A DNA stretch of 64,000 nucleotides. It comes from Exiguobacterium alkaliphilum 12/1. Its GTDB lineage: Bacteria; Bacillota; Bacilli; Exiguobacteriales; Exiguobacteriaceae. Where the stretch lies: NCBI RefSeq assembly GCF_000714435.1, contig NZ_JJMW01000041.1:1-64000 (forward strand). The letters run 5' to 3'. The notes beneath the pieces are model-generated. The model was not told the DNA's origin. It searched no databases and saw only the letters and a program-made list of their open reading frames with translations. A program made the position numbers and the translations under genes. Shown piece after piece: positions 14,092 through 22,703 of this stretch. Position 1 is the first letter of the stretch, and each line of letters opens with the position of its first letter.

Positions 14092-16215
14092 TTAGTGTAA
14101 GTTACGTTTCGGTAAATTCTTCTTGCCGAACCACCACCAGTTCCAGTCCCCGAACAGCTTCATCAAGGATGGGACAAGCAATATCCGGATGATTGTCGCA
14201 TCAATAAAGATAGCGAGCGCAATCCCGACCCCGAGTTGCTTGATCGGACTGACACCGGTGAAGGCGAACGCGCCGGTGACGACGATCATGATGATTGCAG
14301 CGGACGTGATGATTTTACTCGTCTTCGCGAGTCCCATCTCCGTCGCGTAATCGTTGTCCCCGGTCTCCCGGTAATATTCTTCAATCCGTGAGACGAGGAA
14401 CACCTCGTAATCCATCGACAGGCCGAACACGAGCGAGAAGATGAACACCGGCGTCAAAATACTGATCGTCTCGGCGTCATAGACGTAACCCGATTCGAAG
14501 ATGATGACGAGGAGTCCAAACGTCGCGCCGAGACCGAGCACGTTCATGATGATCGCTTTAATTGGAATCAAGATGGAACGGAACGCCCACATGAGGATGA
14601 CGAACGTCGCCAAGATGACGGTGATGACGGCATACGGGATGCTGTCATAGATTTCCTCGTAAATCTCTTCGTTGAACGCAGCCGGGCCCCCGACCTCGAA
14701 CCCCTTCTCGCGCCAATCGCGGACGAACGCCTGCGCTTCTTTATCGCTCGGCGGCACGTCGAAGCTGACGTTGACGAGGGCGAGGTCCGTATTGCCGTCA
14801 AGCGTGACGAGCCGGTCGAACGCCTCAAGTTGTTCCGGAGCAACTTCGGCGAGCTGTTGGAACGCTTCCGGTTCGAGCCCGGATGCCGTCAAGAACGTCG
14901 TGACGTTATCGACGATCGGTTCTTCGTTCAATTCGTCGGTCAACGCGACCAGCTCGTCCAAAATCATCGAGTCGGTCAAATCGTTCGTCTCGAACAAGAG
15001 GACTGCATCCGTCGCGGTCGTGCCAAACACATCATCCCAGCGTTCTAAGGCGGCACGTGACTCATACGATGTCGGCAACGCATCGGCGGCCGGAATGTTC
15101 AGCTCTAAATCGCGAACGAACCAAAGGCTTGGCAACAAGAGGAGAAGCGCAACGAGCGTCATCACGACCGGACGTTTCATCACGAAACGGGCGAGCTGTT
15201 GCCAGCGCACTTCAGAACGGACCTCGTTCGTCTTGATGAGACGTCCTTTGTTGATCGCATCGCCGACGATGTAAAGTGCTGACGGCAACAGTGTGAGCGC
15301 CGATAGGACGGCACCGGCGACGGCGATGAGCGCGCCGAGCGCGATGGCTTGGAAGACGTCCACTTGAATGAACAACAACCCGGCCAAACCGACGAACACA
15401 CAAAGCCCTGAGAAAAGAATCGAACGTCCCGCCGTTGCGACCGTCCGAACGATTGCCGCTTCCCGCGACTTCCCTTTTGCCAACTCTTCACGATAACGGT
15501 TGACGAGCAGGAGCGAGAAATCGATACCGAGCGCGATGGCAATCATGGCGACCGCGTTCAATACGAAAATCGAAAGCTCCATCGATTGGGCGAAGAAAAA
15601 GAGCGCCCCGGCGGCCACGATGAACGTGATCACCCCGACAAAGAGTGGCATGAACGCCGCGAGCGGTGTCCCGAAAACGAGCAAGAGAACGACGAGCGCG
15701 ACCGGAATCCCAATCAGCTCGGCCCGAATCAAGTCGTTCTTCGATGCCTCGTTCAAGTCATCGGCAAACACCGGCTCACCGGTCAAGCGTACGTCTGTAT
15801 CCGTATTGGTGATCAACGCGTCCCGGACGGCCTCGATTGACGCCTCGGCCGTCTCGTAGTCGTCAAACTCGAGGAGCAAATACGCGACGTCTCCGGACCG
15901 CGCGTCCGGATTCTCATTCGGTGTGATGACACCTTCGACACCGTTCACCGTTTCGAGTTGATCGCGCTGTGCGTCGAGCACCGCGTCGAGGTCCCCGCCT
16001 TCAAGTAAGACGATCATCGACGCCCCGGCCCGGTCGAACCGGTCATTCAATTGATCTTCCACTTGGGCGAAGCGACCGTCTTGAATCGCAAACCCGTTCC
16101 CCCTCAACTCACCAGGGAGCTGTAGCCCGAAATAAACCGATACCGCCAATAGTACGGTCCAAATCGCGACAACTATGTAGCGCCAGCGGACCAAATGCTG
16201 TCCTAATCGTTCCAT
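14092..16215 (-). CDS. MMPL/RND-superfamily transporter
   Basis: 707 residues in two repeated halves, each with an extracytoplasmic domain followed by a bundle of about five or six TM helices, plus TM1 at residues 12-31: the usual MMPL (RND-type) architecture, 11-12 spans in all. Motifs include GIDFSLLLVNRYREE in the first half and GLSMDYEVFLVSRIEEYYRETGD in the second, the latter holding proton-relay-type residues. Likely exports lipids, peptides or drugs; substrate cannot be inferred. Start ATG at 16215 follows GGAGAGGA. Confidence 0.9.
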   Translation of the reverse strand: MERLGQHLVRWRYIVVAIWTVLLAVSVYFGLQLPGELRGNGFAIQDGRFAQVEDQLNDRFDRAGASMIVLLEGGDLDAVLDAQRDQLETVNGVEGVITPNENPDARSGDVAYLLLEFDDYETAEASIEAVRDALITNTDTDVRLTGEPVFADDLNEASKNDLIRAELIGIPVALVVLLLVFGTPLAAFMPLFVGVITFIVAAGALFFFAQSMELSIFVLNAVAMIAIALGIDFSLLLVNRYREELAKGKSREAAIVRTVATAGRSILFSGLCVFVGLAGLLFIQVDVFQAIALGALIAVAGAVLSALTLLPSALYIVGDAINKGRLIKTNEVRSEVRWQQLARFVMKRPVVMTLVALLLLLPSLWFVRDLELNIPAADALPTSYESRAALERWDDVFGTTATDAVLLFETNDLTDSMILDELVALTDELNEEPIVDNVTTFLTASGLEPEAFQQLAEVAPEQLEAFDRLVTLDGNTDLALVNVSFDVPPSDKEAQAFVRDWREKGFEVGGPAAFNEEIYEEIYDSIPYAVITVILATFVILMWAFRSILIPIKAIIMNVLGLGATFGLLVIIFESGYVYDAETISILTPVFIFSLVFGLSMDYEVFLVSRIEEYYRETGDNDYATEMGLAKTSKIITSAAIIMIVVTGAFAFTGVSPIKQLGVGIALAIFIDATIIRILLVPSLMKLFGDWNWWWFGKKNLPKRNLH

Positions 16216-16288
16216 TCTTGTCCTCTCCTCTCCATCTCACAAGACTCTTCCCGTTTTGACGGTCTTTCATCAGAGTCTTCACAAAAAA

Positions 16289-16316
16289 TTCCTGAACCTT
16301 GAATGAGGTTCAGGAA
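16289..16316 (-). terminator. Intrinsic terminator of the beta-propeller-like gene
   Basis: An 11-bp perfect stem TTCCTGAACCT / AGGTTCAGGAA, loop of 6 nt, followed by TTTTTT on the minus strand. Confidence 0.9.
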
Positions 16317-16318
16317 CG

Positions 16319-17110
16319 TCAACGCTCGAACACTTGAATCCAGCTGTGACAAAACCGGCGTGGCGTTGACAAGACGACGAGCCGGTCACCCAACTCGTCT
16401 AACAACATGACTTTCAATAAGGCGTTCTCGGCACACACGTCAGAAGAGAAGCGTTCGTGCTCGCGGTCAAACAACTGGAACGACGTCGTCGACGTGATGG
16501 CGGTCGTCGTTCCGATTTGGTCGACGATGACCGTATCTCGCTCCCCGCCGTACGGGATGACCCACCGTTCCTTCGCCGCGACATCTTCGACGAGAAAACG
16601 TCGATTCAATTCATCATACAACGTGACAAGCCCCGGTGCCGTGAAACGTTCAAAATCATAGTCCGGTTGATACGCCAAGTCGATGACGGCACCGAACGTA
16701 GGGACTTCCTCGTAACGACTGTAGCGGAACGTCTTGTCGCGCACGTTCAAGGCGACGAGATCGGACTCTGCCGAGTACAAGTATAAATCGTCCCCGTCCC
16801 AATGCGATAAGTTACTGAACCAATCCTCTTGAAACGCGCGTGGTATCGGATGAGACTCCATCGTCCCTGTTTTGAGGTCGAGGACTCCGTATGTTTGCAA
16901 GTCGCGGAACATCGCGACCGCTTTCTTTCCATGTGGCTCTATATAAAGTGCGCACGGCGTCCATTCCCACGCGAGTTTCCATTGGATTTGAAACGTCTCG
17001 TCAAAAAATAGAAAACCGGTTTGCGCCAAATACAACATCCATCCTCCACCGACACGCTCTAACCATTCGACTGTCTGATGAAATTGATAGTCTGCGACTT
17101 GTTTGTACAT
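16319..17110 (-). CDS. Hypothetical protein, beta-strand-rich (propeller-like)
   Basis: 263 residues with no signal peptide or membrane segment. Repeating short strands ending in aromatic residues (GWMLYLAQTGFLFFDET, DDLYLYSAESDLVALN) and repeated Asp-containing turns suggest a WD40/PQQ-type propeller with several blades, but no family was recognised. Start ATG at 17110 follows GGAAGTG. Upstream is a 21-bp perfect inverted repeat (17164-17184). Confidence 0.6.
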   Translation of the reverse strand: MYKQVADYQFHQTVEWLERVGGGWMLYLAQTGFLFFDETFQIQWKLAWEWTPCALYIEPHGKKAVAMFRDLQTYGVLDLKTGTMESHPIPRAFQEDWFSNLSHWDGDDLYLYSAESDLVALNVRDKTFRYSRYEEVPTFGAVIDLAYQPDYDFERFTAPGLVTLYDELNRRFLVEDVAAKERWVIPYGGERDTVIVDQIGTTTAITSTTSFQLFDREHERFSSDVCAENALLKVMLLDELGDRLVVLSTPRRFCHSWIQVFER

Positions 17111-17163
17111 TTGATCACTTCCTAGCTTAAGCTTAGCAACGACCGAACCGTTTGACGATTTTC

Positions 17164-17184
17164 AATGTGTTCCGCGAACACATT
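17164..17184. promoter_or_regulatory. Perfect 9-bp inverted repeat, candidate operator
   Basis: AATGTGTTC-CGC-GAACACATT lies between two divergent genes (16319-17110 and yycC-like 17250-17414), about 23 nt upstream of a possible -10 (TATACT at 17207). No T run follows, so it is not a terminator. It does not match the Firmicute LexA box. The regulator is unknown. Confidence 0.5.
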
Positions 17185-17249
17185 CTCATTCCATCCCGTT
17201 TTACTGTATACTGACGGTAATGAATGAATGGAACGAAAGGAGGGAGCGA

Positions 17250-17414
17250 ATGCGCCCACTTCAACTATCACCCGAGACCGCGGTCGAACTTGCCAAGAAA
17301 TTAAACGTACCACTCGAGGAACTGATGCATATGCCAAGACACATCCTCGTTCAAAAAATGATGCAACTTGAAGCAAGCGAAGCCGAGGCACCAGACGAAA
17401 AGGAGACGGAATGA
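17250..17414 (+). CDS. YycC-like small protein
   Basis: 54 residues opening MRPLQLSPETAVELAKKLN and containing PLEELMHMPRHIL, the conserved block of Bacillus YycC-like proteins (function unknown). Helical, with an acidic tail. ATG at 17250 follows AAAGGAGGG; the earlier in-frame ATG has none. It ends about 19 nt before the convergent pullulanase gene. Confidence 0.85.
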   Translation: MRPLQLSPETAVELAKKLNVPLEELMHMPRHILVQKMMQLEASEAEAPDEKETE

Positions 17415-17432
17415 CGTCTCCTTTTCTTGTGC

Positions 17433-19427
17433 TCACTTTTGCTTGTTCTTGCGTTTTTTCGTGACGTACCAGAGACCGAGGAGCGCGAGCGCGGCCCCAC
17501 CGGCGACAGCGTACTTGCTGTAATCCGGACGACGTTCCGTCACGACGAGCGTCGATAATGGCGCAATCGTCATATGACGGTCTTCGATGAGACGCGGTGC
17601 CGTCAAATTGACCGTATGATCTTCGACGTTCACTTCAAACTTCCCGGACGGCAACTTCACGTCGACCGCCTCTTCAAGGCCGTTATGGTAAACGAGATGA
17701 CGTTCCACGTATCCTTCGACGTGGCGATGTAGCTCATACGCAATCACGCCTTCCTCCTCGTCGAAGAAACGTAAGTGTTTCCGAATCTGCTCCGCATTCT
17801 CGAGACGGAACAACGGATACTGCTTGCGTAAACTAATCAATCCTTTGACATACTCGACGCTCGGCGTCTCAAGCTCGGCCCGGCTCCAGTCCAAGCGGTT
17901 GATCACTTCACCAGAGTTGAAACTGTTCTCGTCTCCGTCTTTTGTCCGGAAGAACTCTTGGCCGCTATGGAGGAACGGAATCCCTTGCCCGAGCAACACG
18001 ATGGACGTCGCGAGTCGATGGCGACGACGGCGCGTCGTCTCGTCATCGTCCGGATTCGTCACGGCGAGCTTGTCCCAAAGCGTCAAGTTGTCATGGCACT
18101 CCACGTAGTTGACGACTTGGTTTGGCTCATCGGCAAAGCTTTGACTCGTGACCGCACCGGCGATGCCGCGTTTCACGTCGGCCGTCATGTCGAGATTGCC
18201 GCTCACCCAGCCCGGCAAGTCTTCGATGAACACGTCACCGCGCACACCGTCGCGGATGGCGTCATTGAATTGGGCGATGCGCGGCATCTTGCGGGCGTTA
18301 TGTTGGTTCGCTTTCTTGCGTACCGATAGCGGCGTATCGAGATCCCAGCCTTCCCCGATGACGAGGATGGACGGGTCGACCCGGTCGAGCGCTTTGCGGA
18401 CTTGGTTCATCGTCTTGACGTCATGCAGCCCCATTAAATCGAAACGGAAGCCGTCAATCATGAACTCTTTCGCCCAGTATGTCACACATTCGACGATCAG
18501 CTTACGCATCATCGCTCGCTCCGACGCCGTATCGTTGCCGCACCTAGACCCGTCAGCGAGCGTACCGTCCTCGTTCAACCGATAATAATAGTCCGGCACG
18601 AACTGACCGAGCGGCGTCGTCAACGCATCATACGTGTGATTGAAGACGACGTCCATGATGACACGGATCCCGCGGTCATGGAGCGCTTGAATCAATGCCT
18701 TCAACTCGATGATACGGGCGGCCGGATCGTCCGCTGACGAGGCGTACGAGCCTTCGACCGCAAAATAGTGGACCGGATCATAACCCCAGTTGTAATTGTC
18801 TTCACTTTCTTTCGCCTCATTGACCGAGCCGTAGTCAAAGAACGGCATGAGTTGCAAATGCGTGATGCCGAGCGAGGTGATGTAGTCGAGTCCGGTCGGA
18901 TAACCGTTCGGCGTCTTCGTGCCGACCTCGGTCATGCCGAGGAATTTACCACGATGCATGACGCCGCTGTCCGGATGGCTCGTCAAGTCGCGGACATGTG
19001 CCTCATAGATGACCGCTTCTTGCGAAGAGTGGAAGAGCGGTCGTTCTTTCACCCAATGGTCCGGTTGTAGCGACGACGGGTCGAGCAGACAGCCTCGTTT
19101 GCCGTTGACACCGACGACTTTCGCATACGGGTCGAGCGATTCGACACGTTTGCCGGCGACGACCGCCTCGAACACGTAAAACTGTCCTTCGAACGTTTCC
19201 CGGTCGAGTTCGATGACCCAAGTCCCTTTCTCGGCGCGCTCAAGCTCCATCCGCTCGAACTTACGGGCTTTTGCCGTCCGGAAAAGCTTGACGGTCATGC
19301 CGTCGGCGACGGGCGACCAAACACGCAACCGGATGATGTCGTCTTTAAACGTCACCCCGAGGTCTTTCCCGTGATATGCCATATGGTCTAAATCTACATT
19401 TGTCTGTTGATCGATAGTACGTTCCAT
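17433..19427 (-). CDS. pulA: Type I pullulanase (GH13) with C-terminal membrane tail
   Basis: 664 residues. Residues 20-105 form an N-terminal carbohydrate-binding-like beta domain, then a GH13 barrel. The type I pullulanase motif YNWGYDP is at 212-218, the nucleophile Asp330 in GFRFD, the acid Glu359 in GEGWD, and Asp446 in CHDNLTLWD. It debranches alpha-1,6 links of glycogen or pullulan. There is no signal peptide, but residues about 638-655 form a hydrophobic span followed by a Lys/Arg tail, unusual for the family; this could tether the enzyme to the cytoplasmic membrane. Start ATG at 19427 follows GAAGGAG. Confidence 0.92.
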   Translation of the reverse strand: MERTIDQQTNVDLDHMAYHGKDLGVTFKDDIIRLRVWSPVADGMTVKLFRTAKARKFERMELERAEKGTWVIELDRETFEGQFYVFEAVVAGKRVESLDPYAKVVGVNGKRGCLLDPSSLQPDHWVKERPLFHSSQEAVIYEAHVRDLTSHPDSGVMHRGKFLGMTEVGTKTPNGYPTGLDYITSLGITHLQLMPFFDYGSVNEAKESEDNYNWGYDPVHYFAVEGSYASSADDPAARIIELKALIQALHDRGIRVIMDVVFNHTYDALTTPLGQFVPDYYYRLNEDGTLADGSRCGNDTASERAMMRKLIVECVTYWAKEFMIDGFRFDLMGLHDVKTMNQVRKALDRVDPSILVIGEGWDLDTPLSVRKKANQHNARKMPRIAQFNDAIRDGVRGDVFIEDLPGWVSGNLDMTADVKRGIAGAVTSQSFADEPNQVVNYVECHDNLTLWDKLAVTNPDDDETTRRRRHRLATSIVLLGQGIPFLHSGQEFFRTKDGDENSFNSGEVINRLDWSRAELETPSVEYVKGLISLRKQYPLFRLENAEQIRKHLRFFDEEEGVIAYELHRHVEGYVERHLVYHNGLEEAVDVKLPSGKFEVNVEDHTVNLTAPRLIEDRHMTIAPLSTLVVTERRPDYSKYAVAGGAALALLGLWYVTKKRKNKQK

Positions 19428-19496
19428 TCTTTCACTCCTTCACTACTTCAAATCTGCTATCATTATAACAAAACCCTCATAAAGGATGGATGAAAC

Positions 19497-19988
19497 ATGG
19501 CAAAAGACAATTCTTTTGATATCGTGTCAGAAATGAACCTCGAAGAAGTGAAAAACGCGATTCAAATTGCGGAGAAAGAAATTTTGAACCGCTACGACTT
19601 CAAAGGGTCAAAGAGTGAGATGTCACTCGAAAACGGTGACCTCGTCCTCGTCTCCGATGATGACTACAAACTCGAGCAATTAAAAGACGTCCTCATCACG
19701 AAGATGATTAAACGTGGCGTCCCGACGAAAAACCTCGACTACCAAAAAGTTGAACGCGCCCTCGGTGGTACGGTCCGTCAACGCGTCAAGTTGAAGAGCG
19801 GCATCGACAAGGATGACGCAAAGAAAATCAACAACGCCATTAAAGAATCGAAACTGAAAGTGAAGTCACAAATTCAAGACGACCAAATCCGCGTCACGGG
19901 CAAGTCGCGCGATGACCTGCAGGCCGTCATGCAACTCGTTCGCGACCTCGAGTTGTCGGTCGACGCCCAATTCACAAACTACCGATGA
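19497..19988 (+). CDS. YajQ family nucleotide-binding protein
   Basis: 163 residues. The sequence [35 protein letters not shown] and the C-terminal [13 protein letters not shown] are typical of YajQ, a two-ferredoxin-fold protein. Some homologues bind cyclic di-GMP or nucleic acids, but the role in Firmicutes is unsettled. Start ATG at 19497 follows AAAGGATGG. It overlaps the next gene by 4 nt (ATGA), so the two are translated together. Confidence 0.92.
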   Translation: MAKDNSFDIVSEMNLEEVKNAIQIAEKEILNRYDFKGSKSEMSLENGDLVLVSDDDYKLEQLKDVLITKMIKRGVPTKNLDYQKVERALGGTVRQRVKLKSGIDKDDAKKINNAIKESKLKVKSQIQDDQIRVTGKSRDDLQAVMQLVRDLELSVDAQFTNYR

Positions 19989-20563
19989 AACTCGCCATCA
20001 TCAGTGACCCACACGGTTCGTTCGCTGATTTGAAAGCTGTGCTCGAGTCGGTCCGGCGCGAGACGGAACACATTCTCTGTCTCGGCGACTTATACGAGTG
20101 CCATATCGGCAAAAAGCGGCGCAATGAACGGTTCCATGACGTGACAGACGTCGTCACGTACGACCCGGACTATGAGGCACTCCTCACGTTCCCGAGCCTG
20201 CGCGGCAATCAAGAGGAGCGAATCGACGAGGTGCTTGTCGTGTCTCACCCGATCAAGACGCGCATCGCGCTCTTGCCGGAACAGACGACGCTCGATGAGG
20301 CATTGTTTTTGCATGGCCATCAAGTGAAGTGGAACGAGGACTGGGAACCCATCATCGCCAAAGGCAAGTACCCGCTCGTCTTTATCGGGCACAGTCATAT
20401 CCCCGGCATTTACCGAAAAGGTCGCTCGTTGCCTTGGGAGATTGGGACGCCGTTCAAATTGAAAAAGAAACGCTACGTGATCAACGTCGGCGCAATCATT
20501 TTCGATCGGGAATGGTGTTTGTACGATACCGAAGCACGAACCGTGACACGGATGAAGGCATAA
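19985..20563 (+). CDS. Calcineurin-like metallophosphoesterase
   Basis: 192 residues. Metal-binding motifs in order are SDPHG (residues 7-11, in place of the more usual DxH), GDLYECH, GNQEE, HGH and IGHSHIPG, the signature of small YfcE/MJ0936-type phosphodiesterases. Substrate unknown. Translationally coupled to YajQ by a 4-nt overlap. Confidence 0.8.
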   Translation: MKLAIISDPHGSFADLKAVLESVRRETEHILCLGDLYECHIGKKRRNERFHDVTDVVTYDPDYEALLTFPSLRGNQEERIDEVLVVSHPIKTRIALLPEQTTLDEALFLHGHQVKWNEDWEPIIAKGKYPLVFIGHSHIPGIYRKGRSLPWEIGTPFKLKKKRYVINVGAIIFDREWCLYDTEARTVTRMKA

Positions 20564-20564
20564 G

Positions 20565-20594
20565 AAAAGGGACCTTTAAAAACAGGTCCCTTTT
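20565..20594. terminator. Bidirectional intrinsic terminator
   Basis: An 11-bp perfect stem AAAAGGGACCT / AGGTCCCTTTT between the convergent phosphoesterase and argS genes. Confidence 0.85.
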
Positions 20595-20601
20595 GTCGTG
20601 C

Positions 20602-22284
20602 TTACATTTCTTTTGGTGCTTGAACGCCAATCAAACGGAGTCCTTCTGTCAATACGATTGTCACCGCTTTAACGAGGGCGAGACGCGACTGTTTGCCGGC
20701 GTCTTCTTCCAAGACACGGACGTGGCCGTAGTACTTGTTGAACGCTTGGGCCAAGTCAAGGACGTAACGGCTGATGATTGACGGCTCACGACGCTCGTGG
20801 GCGCGTGTGATCACGTGTGGGAAGGCGTTAAGCATCGTCACGACACCCCATGTGTAATCGTCGTCCGCACCGGTGAAAGCCGATCCGTCGTAATTCCCTT
20901 TACGAAGAAGCGAGTTCGCGCGTGCGTTCGTGTACTGCACGTACGGACCTGTCTCCCCTTCAAACTTGAGCATGCTGTCGAGGTCGAACTCGATGTTGTT
21001 GATGCGCTCGTTCTTCAAGTCATGGAAGATGACCGCGCCGACACCGACCATGCGCGCCACGTCGTCCGCGTTTGCAAGTTCCGGGTTCTTCTGGGCGATG
21101 TTCGCTTGCGCTTTCTCGATCGCTTCTTTCAACACTTCCTCGAGGAGGACGATGCGGCCTTTACGCGTCGACATCTTCTTTCCTTCTTGCAAAATCAAGC
21201 CGAACGGGACGTGGTGCATGCCGTCAACGAAGTCATAACCGAGTTTACGAAGCACAGAGAACAGTTGCTTGAAGTGAAGCGCCTGCTCGCCGCCGACGAC
21301 GTAGTTCGCCTGGACGAAGTTATACGTCTCATGACGATATACTGCTGCCGCCAAGTCACGCGTCGCGTAAAGCGTCGCGCCGTCTTTCTTCTTGATCAAG
21401 CACGGCGGCAAGTTCTCGTCCTCGAGTGAGACGACCATCGCCCCTTCACTCTCGACGAGGAGGTTCTTCTCTTCGAGCATGCCGACGATGCGGTCCATCT
21501 TGTCGTTATAGAACGCCTCGCCGTTGAAGCTGTCGAACTCGACACCAAGAAGGTCGTACACTTTTTGGAACTCTTTGAGCGACTCGTCACGGAACCATTG
21601 CCAAAGCTCGGTCGCTTCTTCGTTTCCGTCCTCGAGCTTCTTGAACCAAGCGCGACCTTCGTCTTCGAGCTCCGGTTGCGTCTTCGCTTCCTCATGGAAG
21701 TGGACGTACAACTTCAAAAGCTCTGCAATCGGGTTGGCGCGCACGGCTGCCTCGTCGCCCCATTTCTTATACGCGACCATGAGCTTTCCGAACTGGGTTC
21801 CCCAGTCGCCGAGGTGGTTGATGCCGACGACGTCGTAGCCGTTCTTACGCGCGATTTGGTTAATCGCATTTCCGATCACGGTCGAGCGCAAGTGGCCCAT
21901 CGAGAACGGTTTGGCGATGTTCGGTGACGAGAAGTCCGTTACGATTGTTTCGTTACGAGTCGCGTGCGTCGCGTAGTCCGTCTTTTCGTCGAGCACCGTG
22001 TTGATGATTTCTTGCGAGACGACGTCACGGCTCAAGAAGACGTTGACGTATGGGCCGGCCGCCTCGACTTTCGTGAACAAGTCGTCGTTCAAGTCGTTCG
22101 CGATATCTGTCGCGATCATGACCGGGGCCTTGCGATACGCTTTCGCGAGTTGGAAACACGGGAAGGCGAGATCCCCGTGTGCTTCATGTTTTGGTTTTTC
22201 GATCAAGTCCTCAATCTGGTCGACCGTCAGTTCGTCGCCGATGACACGGGACAGTGCTTCTGCATACTTGCGTTCATAACTCAT
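20602..22284 (-). CDS. argS: Arginyl-tRNA synthetase
   Basis: 560 residues, a class I synthetase charging tRNA-Arg. The HIGH-type motif is SMGHLRST (near residue 130), and KMSTRKG (about 368-374) is the KMSKS equivalent. The C-terminal helical anticodon-binding domain ends in RLIGVQAPKEM. An N-terminal Add-1-type domain is present. Start ATG at 22284 follows an AGGAGG site. A T-box leader lies upstream, so expression should respond to uncharged tRNA-Arg. Confidence 0.97.
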   Translation of the reverse strand: MSYERKYAEALSRVIGDELTVDQIEDLIEKPKHEAHGDLAFPCFQLAKAYRKAPVMIATDIANDLNDDLFTKVEAAGPYVNVFLSRDVVSQEIINTVLDEKTDYATHATRNETIVTDFSSPNIAKPFSMGHLRSTVIGNAINQIARKNGYDVVGINHLGDWGTQFGKLMVAYKKWGDEAAVRANPIAELLKLYVHFHEEAKTQPELEDEGRAWFKKLEDGNEEATELWQWFRDESLKEFQKVYDLLGVEFDSFNGEAFYNDKMDRIVGMLEEKNLLVESEGAMVVSLEDENLPPCLIKKKDGATLYATRDLAAAVYRHETYNFVQANYVVGGEQALHFKQLFSVLRKLGYDFVDGMHHVPFGLILQEGKKMSTRKGRIVLLEEVLKEAIEKAQANIAQKNPELANADDVARMVGVGAVIFHDLKNERINNIEFDLDSMLKFEGETGPYVQYTNARANSLLRKGNYDGSAFTGADDDYTWGVVTMLNAFPHVITRAHERREPSIISRYVLDLAQAFNKYYGHVRVLEEDAGKQSRLALVKAVTIVLTEGLRLIGVQAPKEM

Positions 22285-22317
22285 TTCATTTCCTCCTTGT
22301 CCTCATTCACAACATAA

Positions 22318-22556
22318 AAAAAACGCCCTTTGCACAGATGCAAAGAGACGGGATGGCCCGCGGTACCACTCTTCTTGCCTGCATGACGCAGACCGCTTTA
22401 TCGGTGATAACGGGGGTCCCCCGGCTACGCCTACTCAAGGTTCGGGTAGCATCTCAAAAGTGCGTTTCGCGACGTCTGTCAGCCTAGGCTCTCACCAATC
22501 CCTAGGTCGCTTTGTTGACTCGACAATCGTTACTCTCTTTTTCATCGACTTTCGTC
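22318..22556 (-). promoter_or_regulatory. T-box leader of argS
   Basis: Minus-strand leader with the AGAGAGTA motif near the base of stem I, GGTGAGAGCC in the upper stem I, and the near-invariant AGTGGTACCGCGG T-box (22357-22372 region). A terminator stem CTTTGCA/TGCAAAG with a T8 run precedes the gene. A plausible specifier is CGC (Arg) in GAAACGCAC. This accounts for most of the roughly 420-nt gene-free stretch between argS and the GGDEF gene. Confidence 0.92.
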
Positions 22557-22578
22557 TATGTGGTTGAAAAGCAATTTC

Positions 22579-22607
22579 ATTATAGAGGATAATTCCTGTA
22601 GACTCAA
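22579..22607 (-). promoter_or_regulatory. SigA-type promoter of the argS T-box transcript
   Basis: On the minus strand TTGAGT (22602-22607) and TATAAT (22579-22584) are 17 nt apart, just upstream of the T-box leader. Confidence 0.8.
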
Positions 22608-22703
22608 TGCTAGAATTCCGCCATCATGAGGATTAGGCAGGACTGTCGCCGCATCATGCCGAATTTTACGATACACCATCGATTTCCCACAGTAGGAGGG
22701 GCC

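Noticed and set aside
17164-17184. Reading the 21-bp inverted repeat as a terminator or as parS
   Set aside because: No T run follows, and the core differs from the parS consensus TGTTTCACGTGAAACA.
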